A stretch of 22,420 bases of DNA from Anaerolineales bacterium (GTDB taxonomy: Bacteria > Chloroflexota > Anaerolineae > UBA7937): positions 1-22,420 of the forward strand of contig JAUVHF010000005.1 in assembly GCA_030593425.1 (NCBI GenBank), given 5' to 3'. Below, piece after piece: positions 1 to 7,087 of this stretch. Every line of letters starts with the position of its first letter. The first letter of the stretch is position 1. The notes below the pieces were generated by a model, which ran no database searches, was not told where the DNA came from, and was given only the letters and a program-made list of their open reading frames with translations. A program made the position numbers and the translations under genes.

Positions 1-475
1 GTTTGGCGCCGTAGGCCTCGATCTGGGCCAGTTTCTCAGGGGAGGCGTGGGCGGGGATGTATATTTGGGCCTCGATACCGGCGCGGGCGCAGTAGGCGGC
101 CAGGCTGGCTCCGGCGTTCCCCGAGGAGTCCTCCACCACCCGTTTTATCCCCATCTCCGCGAGGGCGCTCACGAGGACGCTTGTGCCTCTATCTTTGAAG
201 GAGCCGGTGGGGGCCAGGTACTCGAGTTTGCAGGCGACTTTCTGTGCGTAGAGTTCAACCTCAACGAGAGGGGTTTCTCCCTCGCCTAGGGAGATGATCT
301 TGGTGACGGGCAGCATGGCTCCATACCGCCACAGGCCAGGGATGTCGGTGTCGATGGCCTCTCTGGAGAAGGGGAGGCTATCATCTAAAGCGAACGGTGC
401 GCCGCATTCGCAGCGCCACCTTCGCAGATCGCCTGGGGCTTTGGCGCAGTCGGGGCAGCGAAAGCTGAACCTCAT
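1..475 (-). CDS. thrC: Threonine synthase-like PLP enzyme (N-terminal part, cut by window edge)
   Basis: This is the first 158 codons of a PLP-dependent enzyme; the C-terminus lies beyond base 1. Threonine synthase converts O-phosphohomoserine to threonine. The visible part starts with a zinc-ribbon-like segment holding two cysteine pairs (CPDC near residues 7-10 and CEC near 24-26). The PLP lysine motif GSFKDRGT follows, then an SSGNAGAS phosphate-binding loop. The FKDRG form and N-terminal ribbon fit the ThrC branch better than threonine dehydratase, although a ThrC-like enzyme of another activity cannot be excluded from half a protein. The ATG at 475-473 overlaps the moaC stop codon in an ATGA, so the gene is translationally coupled and is the third gene of the minus-strand operon. 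Confidence 0.85.
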   Translation of the reverse strand, partial: MRFSFRCPDCAKAPGDLRRWRCECGAPFALDDSLPFSREAIDTDIPGLWRYGAMLPVTKIISLGEGETPLVEVELYAQKVACKLEYLAPTGSFKDRGTSVLVSALAEMGIKRVVEDSSGNAGASLAAYCARAGIEAQIYIPAHASPEKLAQIEAYGAK

Positions 476-939
476 TCTAGGACGATATCTCCGCTCTTCC
501 CCCCACTCTTTTTGACTAGGCGCACATCCTGGATGCGCATGGCCCTGTCTTGGGCCTTGCACATATCGTAGATGGTGAGGGCTGATACGGTGACCGCGGT
601 GAGAGCCTCCATCTCCGCCCCCGTCTTGCCCGTAGCCTCTACGATGGCCCTGATCTCTATCGCATCGTCTTGAAGGTCGAAGTCAACGCTTATGTTGGTT
701 AAGAGGAGGGGGTGACACAGGGGGATGAGTTCGCTGGTCCGCTTGGCGGCGGCGATGCCCGCCACCTGAGCCACGGTTAAGACATCTCCCTTGGCTATCT
801 CGTTTTTGCGGATGAGTTCGAGGGTCTGGGGGGTCATCACCACGCGACCTTTAGCCACCGCGACCCGCTTCGTGTCGGGCTTCTTCCCTACGTCTACCAT
901 GCGCGCTCGCCCTTGGGCATCTAGGTGAGAAAGAGTCAT
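472..939 (-). CDS. moaC: Cyclic pyranopterin monophosphate synthase MoaC
   Basis: MoaC works with MoaA in the first step of molybdenum cofactor synthesis, turning the GTP-derived cyclic intermediate into cyclic pyranopterin monophosphate. The 155-residue length is normal. Diagnostic motifs are all present: LCHPL (74-78), KTGAEMEAL (105-113), DMCKA (125-129) and the C-terminal GGKSG (146-150). The start ATG at 939-937 overlaps the TGA of the upstream glycosyltransferase (ATGA), and its own TGA overlaps the thrC start in the same way. It is the only pterin-forming moa gene visible here. Together with mobA at 14763 it links the window to molybdoenzyme maturation. Confidence 0.97.
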   Translation of the reverse strand: MTLSHLDAQGRARMVDVGKKPDTKRVAVAKGRVVMTPQTLELIRKNEIAKGDVLTVAQVAGIAAAKRTSELIPLCHPLLLTNISVDFDLQDDAIEIRAIVEATGKTGAEMEALTAVTVSALTIYDMCKAQDRAMRIQDVRLVKKSGGKSGDIVLE

Positions 940-1652
940 GCTCTTGTGAACCGGACTCGGATGAGGCCCTTCAGATCATCTAGCGACGTTTGGAGGATGT
1001 TGACTCGGGTATCGAGATCCTCGATCCATTCCACCGGAACCTCGAAGATCTCATACCCCTTCTGTTCGGCTCGCAGGAGGAGTTCGGTATCGAAGAACCA
1101 GCCTTGATCTTTGACTAGGGGGAGCAGTTCGGTTACCGCCTGACGCGTTAGGGCTTTGAAACCGCACTGGGCGTCGGAGAAGTTGTTGAAGAAGAAGAGT
1201 TTGATGAGCAGATTATAGCCCCGAGAGAGGATCTCCCGCTTCAGTTGTCGGGCGATGACCGACTCTCTCTGGAGGCGGGAGCCGATGGCCAGATGGTAGC
1301 CGCCGCTGATCAAGGCCTCGATGAGGGGAGGAAAAGCCTCCAAATTGGTGGAAAGGTCCACATCCATGTAACTGACCACATCAGCCTCGCTCTCCATCCA
1401 AGCGTGTCGCAGGGCCCGTCCCCGGCCTTTCTCATCCAGGTGGACGAACTCCACCTCCGGGATCCGCTCAGTGAGCCTCTTGGCTACCTCTAAGGTTCGA
1501 TCTGTGGAGGCGTTATCGGCGATCACTACCCGCCAATCGTAAGGGCAGCGGGCGTGCAGGAACGCCACCAAGGTAGAGATGCTCTGCTCCAGCACCCCTT
1601 CCTCGTTATAGACCGGGATCACTACATCGACGGTCGCTTTTTCCTCCGACAC
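936..1652 (-). CDS. Family 2 glycosyltransferase, dolichyl-phosphate sugar synthase-like
   Basis: This is a 238-residue GT-A fold transferase without a C-terminal membrane anchor. It opens with the nucleotide-sugar binding signature VVIPVYNEE (10-18), carries a DVD metal motif (97-99), then GSRL (124-127) and SDAQCGFKA (159-167). The last two are typical of the DPG/DPM synthase group, which moves glucose or mannose from a nucleotide sugar to a polyprenyl phosphate. Donor and acceptor cannot be told from sequence. The start is GTG at 1652-1650, preceded by GGAGGGG. An extended -10 box lies at 1678-1670. It heads the operon with moaC and thrC, but no functional link to them is evident. Confidence 0.88.
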   Translation of the reverse strand: MSEEKATVDVVIPVYNEEGVLEQSISTLVAFLHARCPYDWRVVIADNASTDRTLEVAKRLTERIPEVEFVHLDEKGRGRALRHAWMESEADVVSYMDVDLSTNLEAFPPLIEALISGGYHLAIGSRLQRESVIARQLKREILSRGYNLLIKLFFFNNFSDAQCGFKALTRQAVTELLPLVKDQGWFFDTELLLRAEQKGYEIFEVPVEWIEDLDTRVNILQTSLDDLKGLIRVRFTRA

Positions 1653-1669
1653 CTTCCCCTCCGTGGGAA

Positions 1670-1678
1670 ATTATAGCA
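1670..1678 (-). promoter_or_regulatory. Extended -10 promoter of the glycosyltransferase-moaC-thrC operon
   Basis: On the minus strand the bases read TGCTATAAT, a perfect extended -10 element. No good -35 is visible 17 bases upstream, as is usual for extended -10 promoters. Predicted initiation near 1663 leaves a leader of about 11 bases containing the GGAGGGG ribosome site. Confidence 0.6.
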
Positions 1679-1708
1679 TAATATGGTGCTCTCGACTAGA
1701 GGGGCTCT

Positions 1709-1736
1709 TTGTGTGGGCTCCTATTTGAGGTATAAT
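1709..1736 (+). promoter_or_regulatory. Promoter of ftsY-prfB
   Basis: TTGTGT at 1709-1714 and TATAAT at 1731-1736 are separated by 16 bases. Initiation is expected near 1743, downstream of the first possible in-frame start at 1683. This supports the GTG at 1755 as the ftsY start. Confidence 0.6.
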
Positions 1737-1754
1737 TTAGCAAGGGGTAGGAAG

Positions 1755-2660
1755 GTGTTTGGGAAGAAGGTTCCACAAAGTCTAACTCGAACCCGGCACT
1801 CCTATTTCGGGAGGATCAGGGGGCTCTTGGCCCGGGGTGAGGTGGAGGAGGCTCTCTGGCAGGAACTGGAAGAACTCCTTATCCAGGCCGATGTGGGTGT
1901 GGAGACGACAGTAGCCTTGATCGAACGGTTGCGGGAACGGGTGGATAGAGAGGGGGTGCGGGAGGCGAGAGCCATCTGGGAGATGCTCAAGGGCGACCTG
2001 AAACGGGTGGTTACCCTTAAAGAGGGCCCTAGATACGAGGAAGATGGCCTCTGGGTGATCCTGGTAGTGGGGGTGAACGGGTCGGGAAAGACGACCAGCA
2101 TCGCCAAATTAGCCCATTATCATCAGGATAGGGGGCGGAGGGTGCTCTTGGCGGCGGCAGACACCTTCCGGGCAGCGGCCATCGACCAACTTGAGATCTG
2201 GGGCCAGCGGTTGGGCGTTGATGTGGTGGCCCACCAGCCAGGCGGCGACCCTGGGGCTGTGGTCTACGACGCTATCGAGGCTGGCCAGGCAAGGGACGCC
2301 GATCTTTTGATCATAGACACCGCTGGCCGCCTCCACACCAAATATAACCTCATGGAGGAACTCAAAAAGTTGCGTCGTGTGGCGGCAGGGAGGATCCCAG
2401 AAGCGCCCCAGGAGGTGATCTTGGTCTTAGATGCCACGACGGGCCAGAACGCCTTGACCCAGGCTAAGTATTTCCAAGAGGCAGTGGAGGTGACGGGGGT
2501 ATTTGTGGCCAAACTGGATGGGACGGCCAAGGGGGGGATAGTCTTCGCCATAGCCAAGGAGTTGGGCATTCCCATCCAGTATGTGGGCACAGGGGAGAGG
2601 TTGGAGGATCTGGCGGAGTTCGACGCTGAAGAGTTTGTGGAGGGGCTCTTCACTGAGTAG
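1755..2660 (+). CDS. ftsY: Signal recognition particle receptor FtsY
   Basis: FtsY is the membrane-associated GTPase receptor that docks SRP-ribosome complexes at the translocon. In the 301-residue product the NG domain is complete: helical N domain, G1 GVNGSGKTT (106-114), DTFRAAA (136-142), G3 DTAGR (188-192) and KLDGTAKGG (253-261). The usual TKLDG threonine is replaced by alanine. There is no long acidic A domain, as in many non-enterobacterial FtsY proteins. I chose GTG 1755 because the product then begins FGKK, like other FtsY proteins, AAGGGG (1742-1747) is well placed, and earlier starts precede the promoter. It lies 16 bases upstream of prfB and is probably cotranscribed with it. Confidence 0.95.
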   Translation: MFGKKVPQSLTRTRHSYFGRIRGLLARGEVEEALWQELEELLIQADVGVETTVALIERLRERVDREGVREARAIWEMLKGDLKRVVTLKEGPRYEEDGLWVILVVGVNGSGKTTSIAKLAHYHQDRGRRVLLAAADTFRAAAIDQLEIWGQRLGVDVVAHQPGGDPGAVVYDAIEAGQARDADLLIIDTAGRLHTKYNLMEELKKLRRVAAGRIPEAPQEVILVLDATTGQNALTQAKYFQEAVEVTGVFVAKLDGTAKGGIVFAIAKELGIPIQYVGTGERLEDLAEFDAEEFVEGLFTE

Positions 2661-2676
2661 TGATAAGGAGGAGCAG

Positions 2677-3766
2677 ATGGATGAGTTAGACGAGTTGGAG
2701 CGGCGGATCAGCAAGATAAAGGAGCGTCTTTGACTTAGGGGGCAAGCAGAAGGAGATCGCGCGGCTGGAGCGGGGGTCCCAGAAACCCGACTTCTGGCGA
2801 GACCAAGCCCAGGCCCAGGCGGCGATGCAGAGGCTCTCCGCCTTGAAAGAGGAGGTGGAGCCTTGGAAGGCGCTGGCTCATCGCGTGGAGGAGTTGAGAG
2901 GTCTCCTGGAGTTGGTGGCCAGCGAGGGAGACGAGTCCCTGGCCGATGAGATAGCCCTTGACGTGGGAGAGGTGGCGAAGGAACTGGAACGTCTAGAGTT
3001 CAGGCTCCTCTTGGGTGGAGAGTACGACGACCACGACGCTATCTTGGCCGTCCACGCTGGCGCAGGGGGCACCGATTCCCAGGATTGGACGGAGATGCTC
3101 CTGCGGATGTATCTGCGGTGGGCCGAGAGGCGAGATCATAAGAGCCGCATCCTCGATAGTTCGGCTGGAGAGGATGCGGGATTGAAGAGCGCCACCATAG
3201 AGGTGAGCGGGCGGTACGCTTATGGTTATCTGAAGGCCGAGCGGGGAGTTCATCGCTTGGTGCGTCTCTCCCCCTTCGACGCGGCCCATAGGCGCCATAC
3301 CTCCTTCGCCCTGGTGGAGGTGATGCCCGCTATCGAGGATCAAGTGGAGATAGAGGTAAACCCTGACGATCTGCGCATCGAGACCTTTCGCGCTTCTGGC
3401 CCCGGGGGCCAGCATGTCCAGAAGTCGAGCACCGCGGTGCGGATCACCCACCTGCCGACGGGGGTAGTGGCCGCCTGCCAAAACGAGCGCTCCCAGTCCC
3501 AGAATAAGGCCATGGCCATGAAGGTACTCCGCTCTCGCCTCTTGGAGTTGGAGTTACGGAAGCGGGAGGAGGAGCAGGCGCGGCTGAAAGGGGAGCATGT
3601 GGAGGCGGGCTGGGGGAATCAGATCCGCTCCTATGTCCTCCACCCCTACACGATGGTGAAAGACCATCGGACAGGCTACGAAGTGGGAGACGTGGAGGCC
3701 GTTCTCAATGGGGAGATAGATGAGTTCGTAGAGGCCTACTTGAAATCGAGGGTGGGGGAGGCGTGA
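2677..3766 (+). CDS. prfB: Peptide chain release factor 2, with programmed +1 frameshift
   Basis: RF2 recognises UGA and UAA stop codons and triggers peptide release. Translation starts at ATG 2677 behind AAGGAGGAG, runs 18 codons, meets an in-frame TGA at 2731-2733, and must shift +1 to read GAC at 2732. The joined product is 362 residues, against 365 in E. coli. The anticodon-like tripeptide SPF falls near 198-200 and the catalytic GGQ near 243-245, both at normal RF2 positions. The downstream open frame from ATG 2825 alone would lack the N-terminal helical domain, so it is not the true gene. Low RF2 leaves the TGA slowly decoded, favours the shift and raises RF2, the well-known autoregulatory loop. 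Confidence 0.97.
2718..2734 (+). promoter_or_regulatory. Programmed +1 frameshift site of prfB
   Basis: The element reads AAAGGAG CGT CTT TGA C. An internal Shine-Dalgarno-like AAGGAG sits three bases before the slippery CTT codon. The stop TGA is followed by C, a poor termination context. The spacing matches the E. coli prfB site (AGGGGG, three bases, CTT TGA C). Confidence 0.95.
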
Positions 3767-3853
3767 AATAGGTAGTTGGCTAACTGAGCCTAAGCCGAGT
3801 CCGGGGCGCGTGACGCTAAAATCAGGGGCCGCCACGATGGTTTGTCGCAGCCT
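3767..3853. other. Short convergent intergenic gap, prfB / ilvE
   Basis: This 87-base gap separates two convergent genes. I see no hairpin followed by a T-run on either strand and no coding potential, so no terminator is called. Confidence 0.5.
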
Positions 3854-4785
3854 TTATATAGGGGTTCGCCATTCTGGGCAGCGTTCGTCTATCCCTCTCA
3901 CCAGGTCGTGGTAGAGATCGATGACCTTCTTGGTGAAGGGGCCCACCTCTCCGTCGCCTACGGGCAGCCGATCTACAGAGACTATGGGAGTTATCTCCTC
4001 CCCCGTGCCACAGAAGAAGGCTTCTTGGGCGACATATAGTTCGGTGCGGTCCACCTCCCTCTCCACCACCTCCATCCCTAGGACCTCGCTCAGGAGTTCT
4101 ATCAAGGTAGGACGGGTGATGCTCTCCAGGATACCGCTGGTAACGGGAGGGGTGATTACCTTGTCCTGTCGCCCTAACATCAGAGAGGCCCCGGGCCCTT
4201 CGGATACCTTACCACGCTCGGTGAGGGGGATGGCGCCGCCGTAAGCGTCCAAGCCAGCCTCGGTGGTAGCCAGCCAACTGTTCTTCTGGTAGTTGGCCAC
4301 TGCCTTCGCCCGAGGGGGCATGATGTTGTCGCAGATCCGGGCCCAAGAGGAGATGCGGCAGTGGACTTCATAGCCTGTTTTCAAATGAGAACCGAAAGGC
4401 CTAGCGGTGATGAGGATGTGGGTGGGGGCCATCTTTGGGGAGGGGTGGAAGAGGTACAAGTCCTCGAAGAAGGCGAAAGGCCGGATGTAGGCATCATCCT
4501 TGATGTTGTTGGCCCGGAGGAGGGCCAGGATAGCCTCCTTCAGATCCTGGGGTGAAAAGCGGGGTCCATACGCATCATCTTCATGGAGTCGGCGAAGCGG
4601 GCTAGATGGTCATCAAGGCGGAAAAGGTAGAGGGTTCCGGTACGGGGATGGCGATAGGCTCTCAGGCCCTCGTAGACCGAGGCGACGGCTCCCCACTCTA
4701 GGGCGGTGATATGCAGCGTGGCCTCATCCCAAGGTATGATTTGGCCATCTAACCATAAGGAGTCGGGATGCTCTCTTTCAACCAC
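3854..4785 (-). pseudogene. ilvE: Branched-chain amino acid aminotransferase, frameshifted by an apparent 1-base deletion
   Basis: IlvE transfers the amino group between branched-chain 2-oxo acids and glutamate, using PLP. The start is GTG 4785-4783 behind AAAGGAG. The first 81 codons give a normal class IV N-terminus (LWLDGQIIPW, EGLRAY). The frame then ends at TGA 4542-4540. Reading on from TTT at 4558 in another frame gives a seamless continuation FSPQDLKEA to the TAA at 3856-3854. That part holds the catalytic lysine region KAVANY, the SEGPGASL cofactor loop and TGTGEEITPI near the C-terminus (written CGTGEEITPI here). Restoring one T in the run at 4556-4559 gives about 310 residues, the normal IlvE length. 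Every other part is intact, so a sequencing error or very recent mutation is more likely than an old pseudogene. Confidence 0.88.
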
Positions 4786-4852
4786 CTTCTTCTCCTTTCC
4801 AGAACTGCTTAGTCTACCGAAGTGAGTTTACCACAACTTGGGGAGGTGGAAA

Positions 4853-6202
4853 ATGGCTAGTTTGCTGGTAAGAGAGGCAGAACTTTTGGTGACCATGGAT
4901 GAGAAGCGGCGGGAGATAAGGGGGGGATCGATTCTCATCGAGGGAAACCGCATCGTGGCTGTGGGGCCCACCTCCGAGGTGCCCCAGGGGGCGGAGAGGG
5001 TGATCGACGCCCGGGGAAAGATGATACTTCCGGGCCTGGTGAACACCCATCACCACCTCTATCAGACCCTGACCCGCTGTCTTCCCGCTACCCAAAACGC
5101 TCCCCTCTTCGACTGGCTGAAAAGCTTATACCCCATCTGGGCCAACTTGACCGCAGAGGGGGTCTACGTTAGCGCTCTCATCGGCTTGGCGGAACTTTTG
5201 CTTTCCGGCTGCACGACCTCTCTGGATCACCTCTACATCTTTCCCAATAGGCTTCGGTTGGAGGACGAGATCTGGGCAGCTCGGGAACTGGGCATCCGTT
5301 TCCACCCCTGTCGAGGGAGCATGTCTTTGGGGGAGTCGGAGGGCGGCTTGCCGCCGGATGAGGTGGTAGAGGACGAGGGGGCTATCCTGGCCGACTGTCG
5401 GAGGGTAATAGAGGGACACCACGATGCAGAGCCCTATTCTATGTGCCGTGTGCTCATTGCCCCTTGTTCCCCCTTTTCCGTGAGCGCCGACCTCATGCGC
5501 TCCTCGGCCGAGTTGGCGAGGAGTTACGGCGTTCGTCTCCATACCCATGTGGCGGAGACGTTGGATGAGGAGGAGTTCTGCTTAGAGAGGTACGGTTGTC
5601 GCCCCGTCCAGTATGCGGCGGATCTGGGCTGGGTAGGCGAAGATGTATCTTACGCCCACGGCATATATCTCAACGATGAGGAGATAGGGCTCTTGGCGCA
5701 GACAGGGACGGGAGTGGCTCACTGCCCCACTTCCAACATGCTGTTGGGCTCGGGCATTGCCCCGGTGCGGAAGATGCTCCGGGAGGGGGTGAAGGTGGGG
5801 CTGGCGGTGGACGGGAGCGCCTCCAACGACTCCGGCCACATGTTGGCCGAGGCGCGGATGGCTATGCTCCTCCAGCGGGTGAAAGGAGGCCCCCAGGCGC
5901 TCAGCGCTAGATGTGCCTTGGAGATGGCTACCTTGGGTGGGGCCCAACTCCTAGGTCGGGAGGATATCGGCTCTTTGGAGGTGGGCAAGGCGGCGGACTT
6001 GATCGCCATCGATGTGAATAGGCTGGAGTACGCGGGGGCTGGGGACCTGGTTGCGGCGGCGGTCTTCTGCGCCCCGGCGAAGGTCGATTTCTCCATGGTC
6101 AACGGTCGGCTGGTGGTGGAGGAGGGCCGCTTGACCTCCATGGAGATCGAGCCTATCATCGCTCGACATAACGAGATAGCACGGGAGATGATAAGGAGAT
6201 GA
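4853..6202 (+). CDS. 8-oxoguanine deaminase-type amidohydrolase
   Basis: This is a 449-residue metal-dependent amidohydrolase of the TRZ/ATZ-like group. It closely resembles the Pseudomonas enzyme Pa0142 as I recall it: conserved blocks include GLVNTHHHLYQTLTR, LLLSGCTTSLDH, RGSMSLGESEGGLPP and APCSPFSVS. Family members deaminate 8-oxoguanine to uric acid and ammonia; some act on isocytosine or s-triazines. Metal and catalytic residues are in place: the HHH cluster (66-68), H230/H232 in LHTHVAET, H269 in AHGIY and D320 in VDGSASND. ATG 4853 is preferred over TTG 4838 because GGGGAGGTGG lies just before it. The gene is divergent from ilvE. It would feed purine breakdown together with the hydroxylases at 15.4-22.4 kb, but the substrate is inferred. 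Confidence 0.85.
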   Translation: MASLLVREAELLVTMDEKRREIRGGSILIEGNRIVAVGPTSEVPQGAERVIDARGKMILPGLVNTHHHLYQTLTRCLPATQNAPLFDWLKSLYPIWANLTAEGVYVSALIGLAELLLSGCTTSLDHLYIFPNRLRLEDEIWAARELGIRFHPCRGSMSLGESEGGLPPDEVVEDEGAILADCRRVIEGHHDAEPYSMCRVLIAPCSPFSVSADLMRSSAELARSYGVRLHTHVAETLDEEEFCLERYGCRPVQYAADLGWVGEDVSYAHGIYLNDEEIGLLAQTGTGVAHCPTSNMLLGSGIAPVRKMLREGVKVGLAVDGSASNDSGHMLAEARMAMLLQRVKGGPQALSARCALEMATLGGAQLLGREDIGSLEVGKAADLIAIDVNRLEYAGAGDLVAAAVFCAPAKVDFSMVNGRLVVEEGRLTSMEIEPIIARHNEIAREMIRR

Positions 6203-6360
6203 GAGGGGGAAGCGGGCATTAGGAGTCTAGCATAGAAGGGCTGCGCTTGTACCGCTTATCCCTATCCTTACAGGATCCCTGTCCCGCAGGGATCCCGAGG
6301 GATGGGAAAGGCTCCAATCCTGGTACTGTAAGGGGGGATGGAGGTTTTAGGCGGTAGTTT
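6203..6360. repeat. Intergenic repeat patch with inverted repeats
   Basis: This 158-base gap between converging genes holds a perfect 9-bp inverted repeat GGATCCCTG/CAGGGATCC (6273-6281 and 6287-6295, 5-base loop). Around it are 8-bp arms CCTTACAG (6266-6273) and CTGTAAGG (6326-6333). The string TTACAGGATCCC followed by GAGGGA recurs inside the next gene at about 6399-6416, without the extra 17 bases TGTCCCGCAGGGATCCC. Neither strand has a T-run after the stem, so this is not a typical terminator. It may be a short dispersed repeat. Confidence 0.55.
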
Positions 6361-6573
6361 TCACCTTCGCTTCTTCCGTCTTTTCCGTTTGCCCGTCTTT
6401 ACAGGATCCCGAGGGAAGGGTGGCTTCTTGCCCTCGCTTGTTGCCGCCGCCTTTCTGCCGATGAGGCGCAAAAGAACATCTCTGACCGAACGCCCACTGA
6501 CACGCATCCCGTAGCGGCGCTTGCGGTATTTCCGCGCTCGCCGTTCCCAGCGGGTGTTCTCTTGTTTACTCAT
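6361..6573 (-). CDS. Small, highly basic hypothetical protein (70 residues)
   Basis: No function is recognised. Twenty-nine of 70 residues are lysine or arginine and only five are acidic. Three parts can be seen: an Arg/Lys-rich N-terminal helix-like stretch, a core RRYGMRVSGRSVRDVL (19-34), and a low-complexity tail ending KRKRRKKRR. This suggests binding to RNA, DNA or the ribosome, but that is inference only. The start ATG at 6573-6571 has a weak AAAAGGGA upstream, next to a 15-bp hairpin. The 3' part of the gene contains a short repeat shared with the adjacent intergenic patch, so the C-terminal tail may have been altered by that repeat. The opposite strand shows no competing gene. Confidence 0.6.
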   Translation of the reverse strand: MSKQENTRWERRARKYRKRRYGMRVSGRSVRDVLLRLIGRKAAATSEGKKPPFPRDPVKTGKRKRRKKRR

Positions 6574-6585
6574 GGCGAAGGTCCC

Positions 6586-6618
6586 TTTTGGCCCTGGATT
6601 AGAAATCCAGGGCCAAAA
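6586..6618. repeat. Perfect 15-bp hairpin upstream of the small basic gene
   Basis: Bases 6586-6600 pair perfectly with 6604-6618 around a three-base loop (AGA). The stem core is GGCCCTGGATT with an outer TTTT/AAAA. For minus-strand transcription it lies in the leader of the small basic gene, about 12 bases from its ATG, and its AAAA edge touches the AAAAGGGA ribosome site. T and A tracts are on the wrong sides for an intrinsic terminator in either direction. Confidence 0.7.
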
Positions 6619-6788
6619 ATAGGTTTCTATGACGGGCTGATGCGGTTGTTGGCGCCGTAGGAGCGAGGTCTGTCCTCGCCCTTCTCCTCAAATGTAGCGT
6701 TGGCTTGTCCCCCGGCCTGGCAAGTACCGGGGCAGGCTGGCTGATGTGGGCCAGGGGCTTTGGCCCGGCGAGGAACTCAACGATATGC
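6619..6788. other. Non-coding, hairpin-rich intergenic stretch
   Basis: No credible gene is present. Several short inverted repeats occur: GCGAGG/CCTCGC (6663-6668, 6674-6679), CCCCGG/CCGGGG around 6710-6732, and GGGCCA with TGGCCC (6748-6753, 6761-6766). I recognise no riboswitch, tRNA or sRNA family in it. Confidence 0.45.
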
Positions 6789-6808
6789 GGGAGGCCTAAA
6801 GGCCTCCC
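6789..6808 (-). terminator. Possible terminator hairpin after the 82-residue gene
   Basis: GGGAGGCC (6789-6796) pairs perfectly with GGCCTCCC (6801-6808) around a four-base loop. It lies about ten bases past the stop codon of the minus-strand gene at 6818. There is no T-run after the stem, so it may act only as a pause or mRNA-stabilising structure. Confidence 0.4.
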
Positions 6809-6817
6809 CTAGGGCCC

Positions 6818-7066
6818 CTAGTCGCGGTAGAAAACTACCTCTTCCTCCTTTTCTTCTTTCTCCTCAGGGATGACCTCGATGAAACTGACCCGGTGCATGG
6901 GCAGGATGATCTCCGTAACCCCCTGGGTCAAGTAGTGGGGCCTTCTCCCGTCGCGCCGCCGGGGGGAGGAGAGGGTCATGGAGACGTCGCCGGGCTCGGG
7001 TGGCCGCTCCGTTTCGGCCAGTAAAGGGTCCTCGTTCATCAGGTGGACGATGACGGTATGGGCCAT
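6818..7066 (-). CDS. Small conserved-looking hypothetical protein (82 residues)
   Basis: No function is recognised. A basic middle (SSPRRRDGRRPHYL) is flanked by strand-like segments (MAHTVIVHLMNEDP, VTEIILPMHRVSFIEVI), and the protein ends in an acidic tail, EEKEEKEEEVVFYRD. The pattern suggests a small beta-rich domain. ATG 7066-7064 has an ideal AGGAGGTG ribosome site four bases upstream. It starts 21 bases after the pseudokinase stop codon, so it is almost certainly cotranscribed with it and may work with it. There is no signal peptide, membrane segment or cysteine. A hairpin follows the stop codon. Confidence 0.75.
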   Translation of the reverse strand: MAHTVIVHLMNEDPLLAETERPPEPGDVSMTLSSPRRRDGRRPHYLTQGVTEIILPMHRVSFIEVIPEEKEEKEEEVVFYRD

Positions 7067-7087
7067 GCTTCACCTCCTGAGGTTCAT

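Noticed and set aside
1683..1754. N-terminal extension of ftsY from ATG 1683
   Set aside because: It overlaps the promoter -35 and -10 boxes and does not resemble FtsY; GTG 1755 has a ribosome site.
2825..3766. ATG 2825 as the start of a shorter RF2
   Set aside because: The region before it encodes the normal RF2 N-terminal domain after a programmed +1 shift from ATG 2677.
6586..6618. Intrinsic terminator
   Set aside because: No T-run follows the stem on either strand; the tracts lie in the opposite order.
3..6661. Shared 13-mer TTGGCGCCGTAGG at 3-15 and 6649-6661
   Set aside because: One copy is inside thrC and similarity ends immediately on both sides, so it looks like chance.
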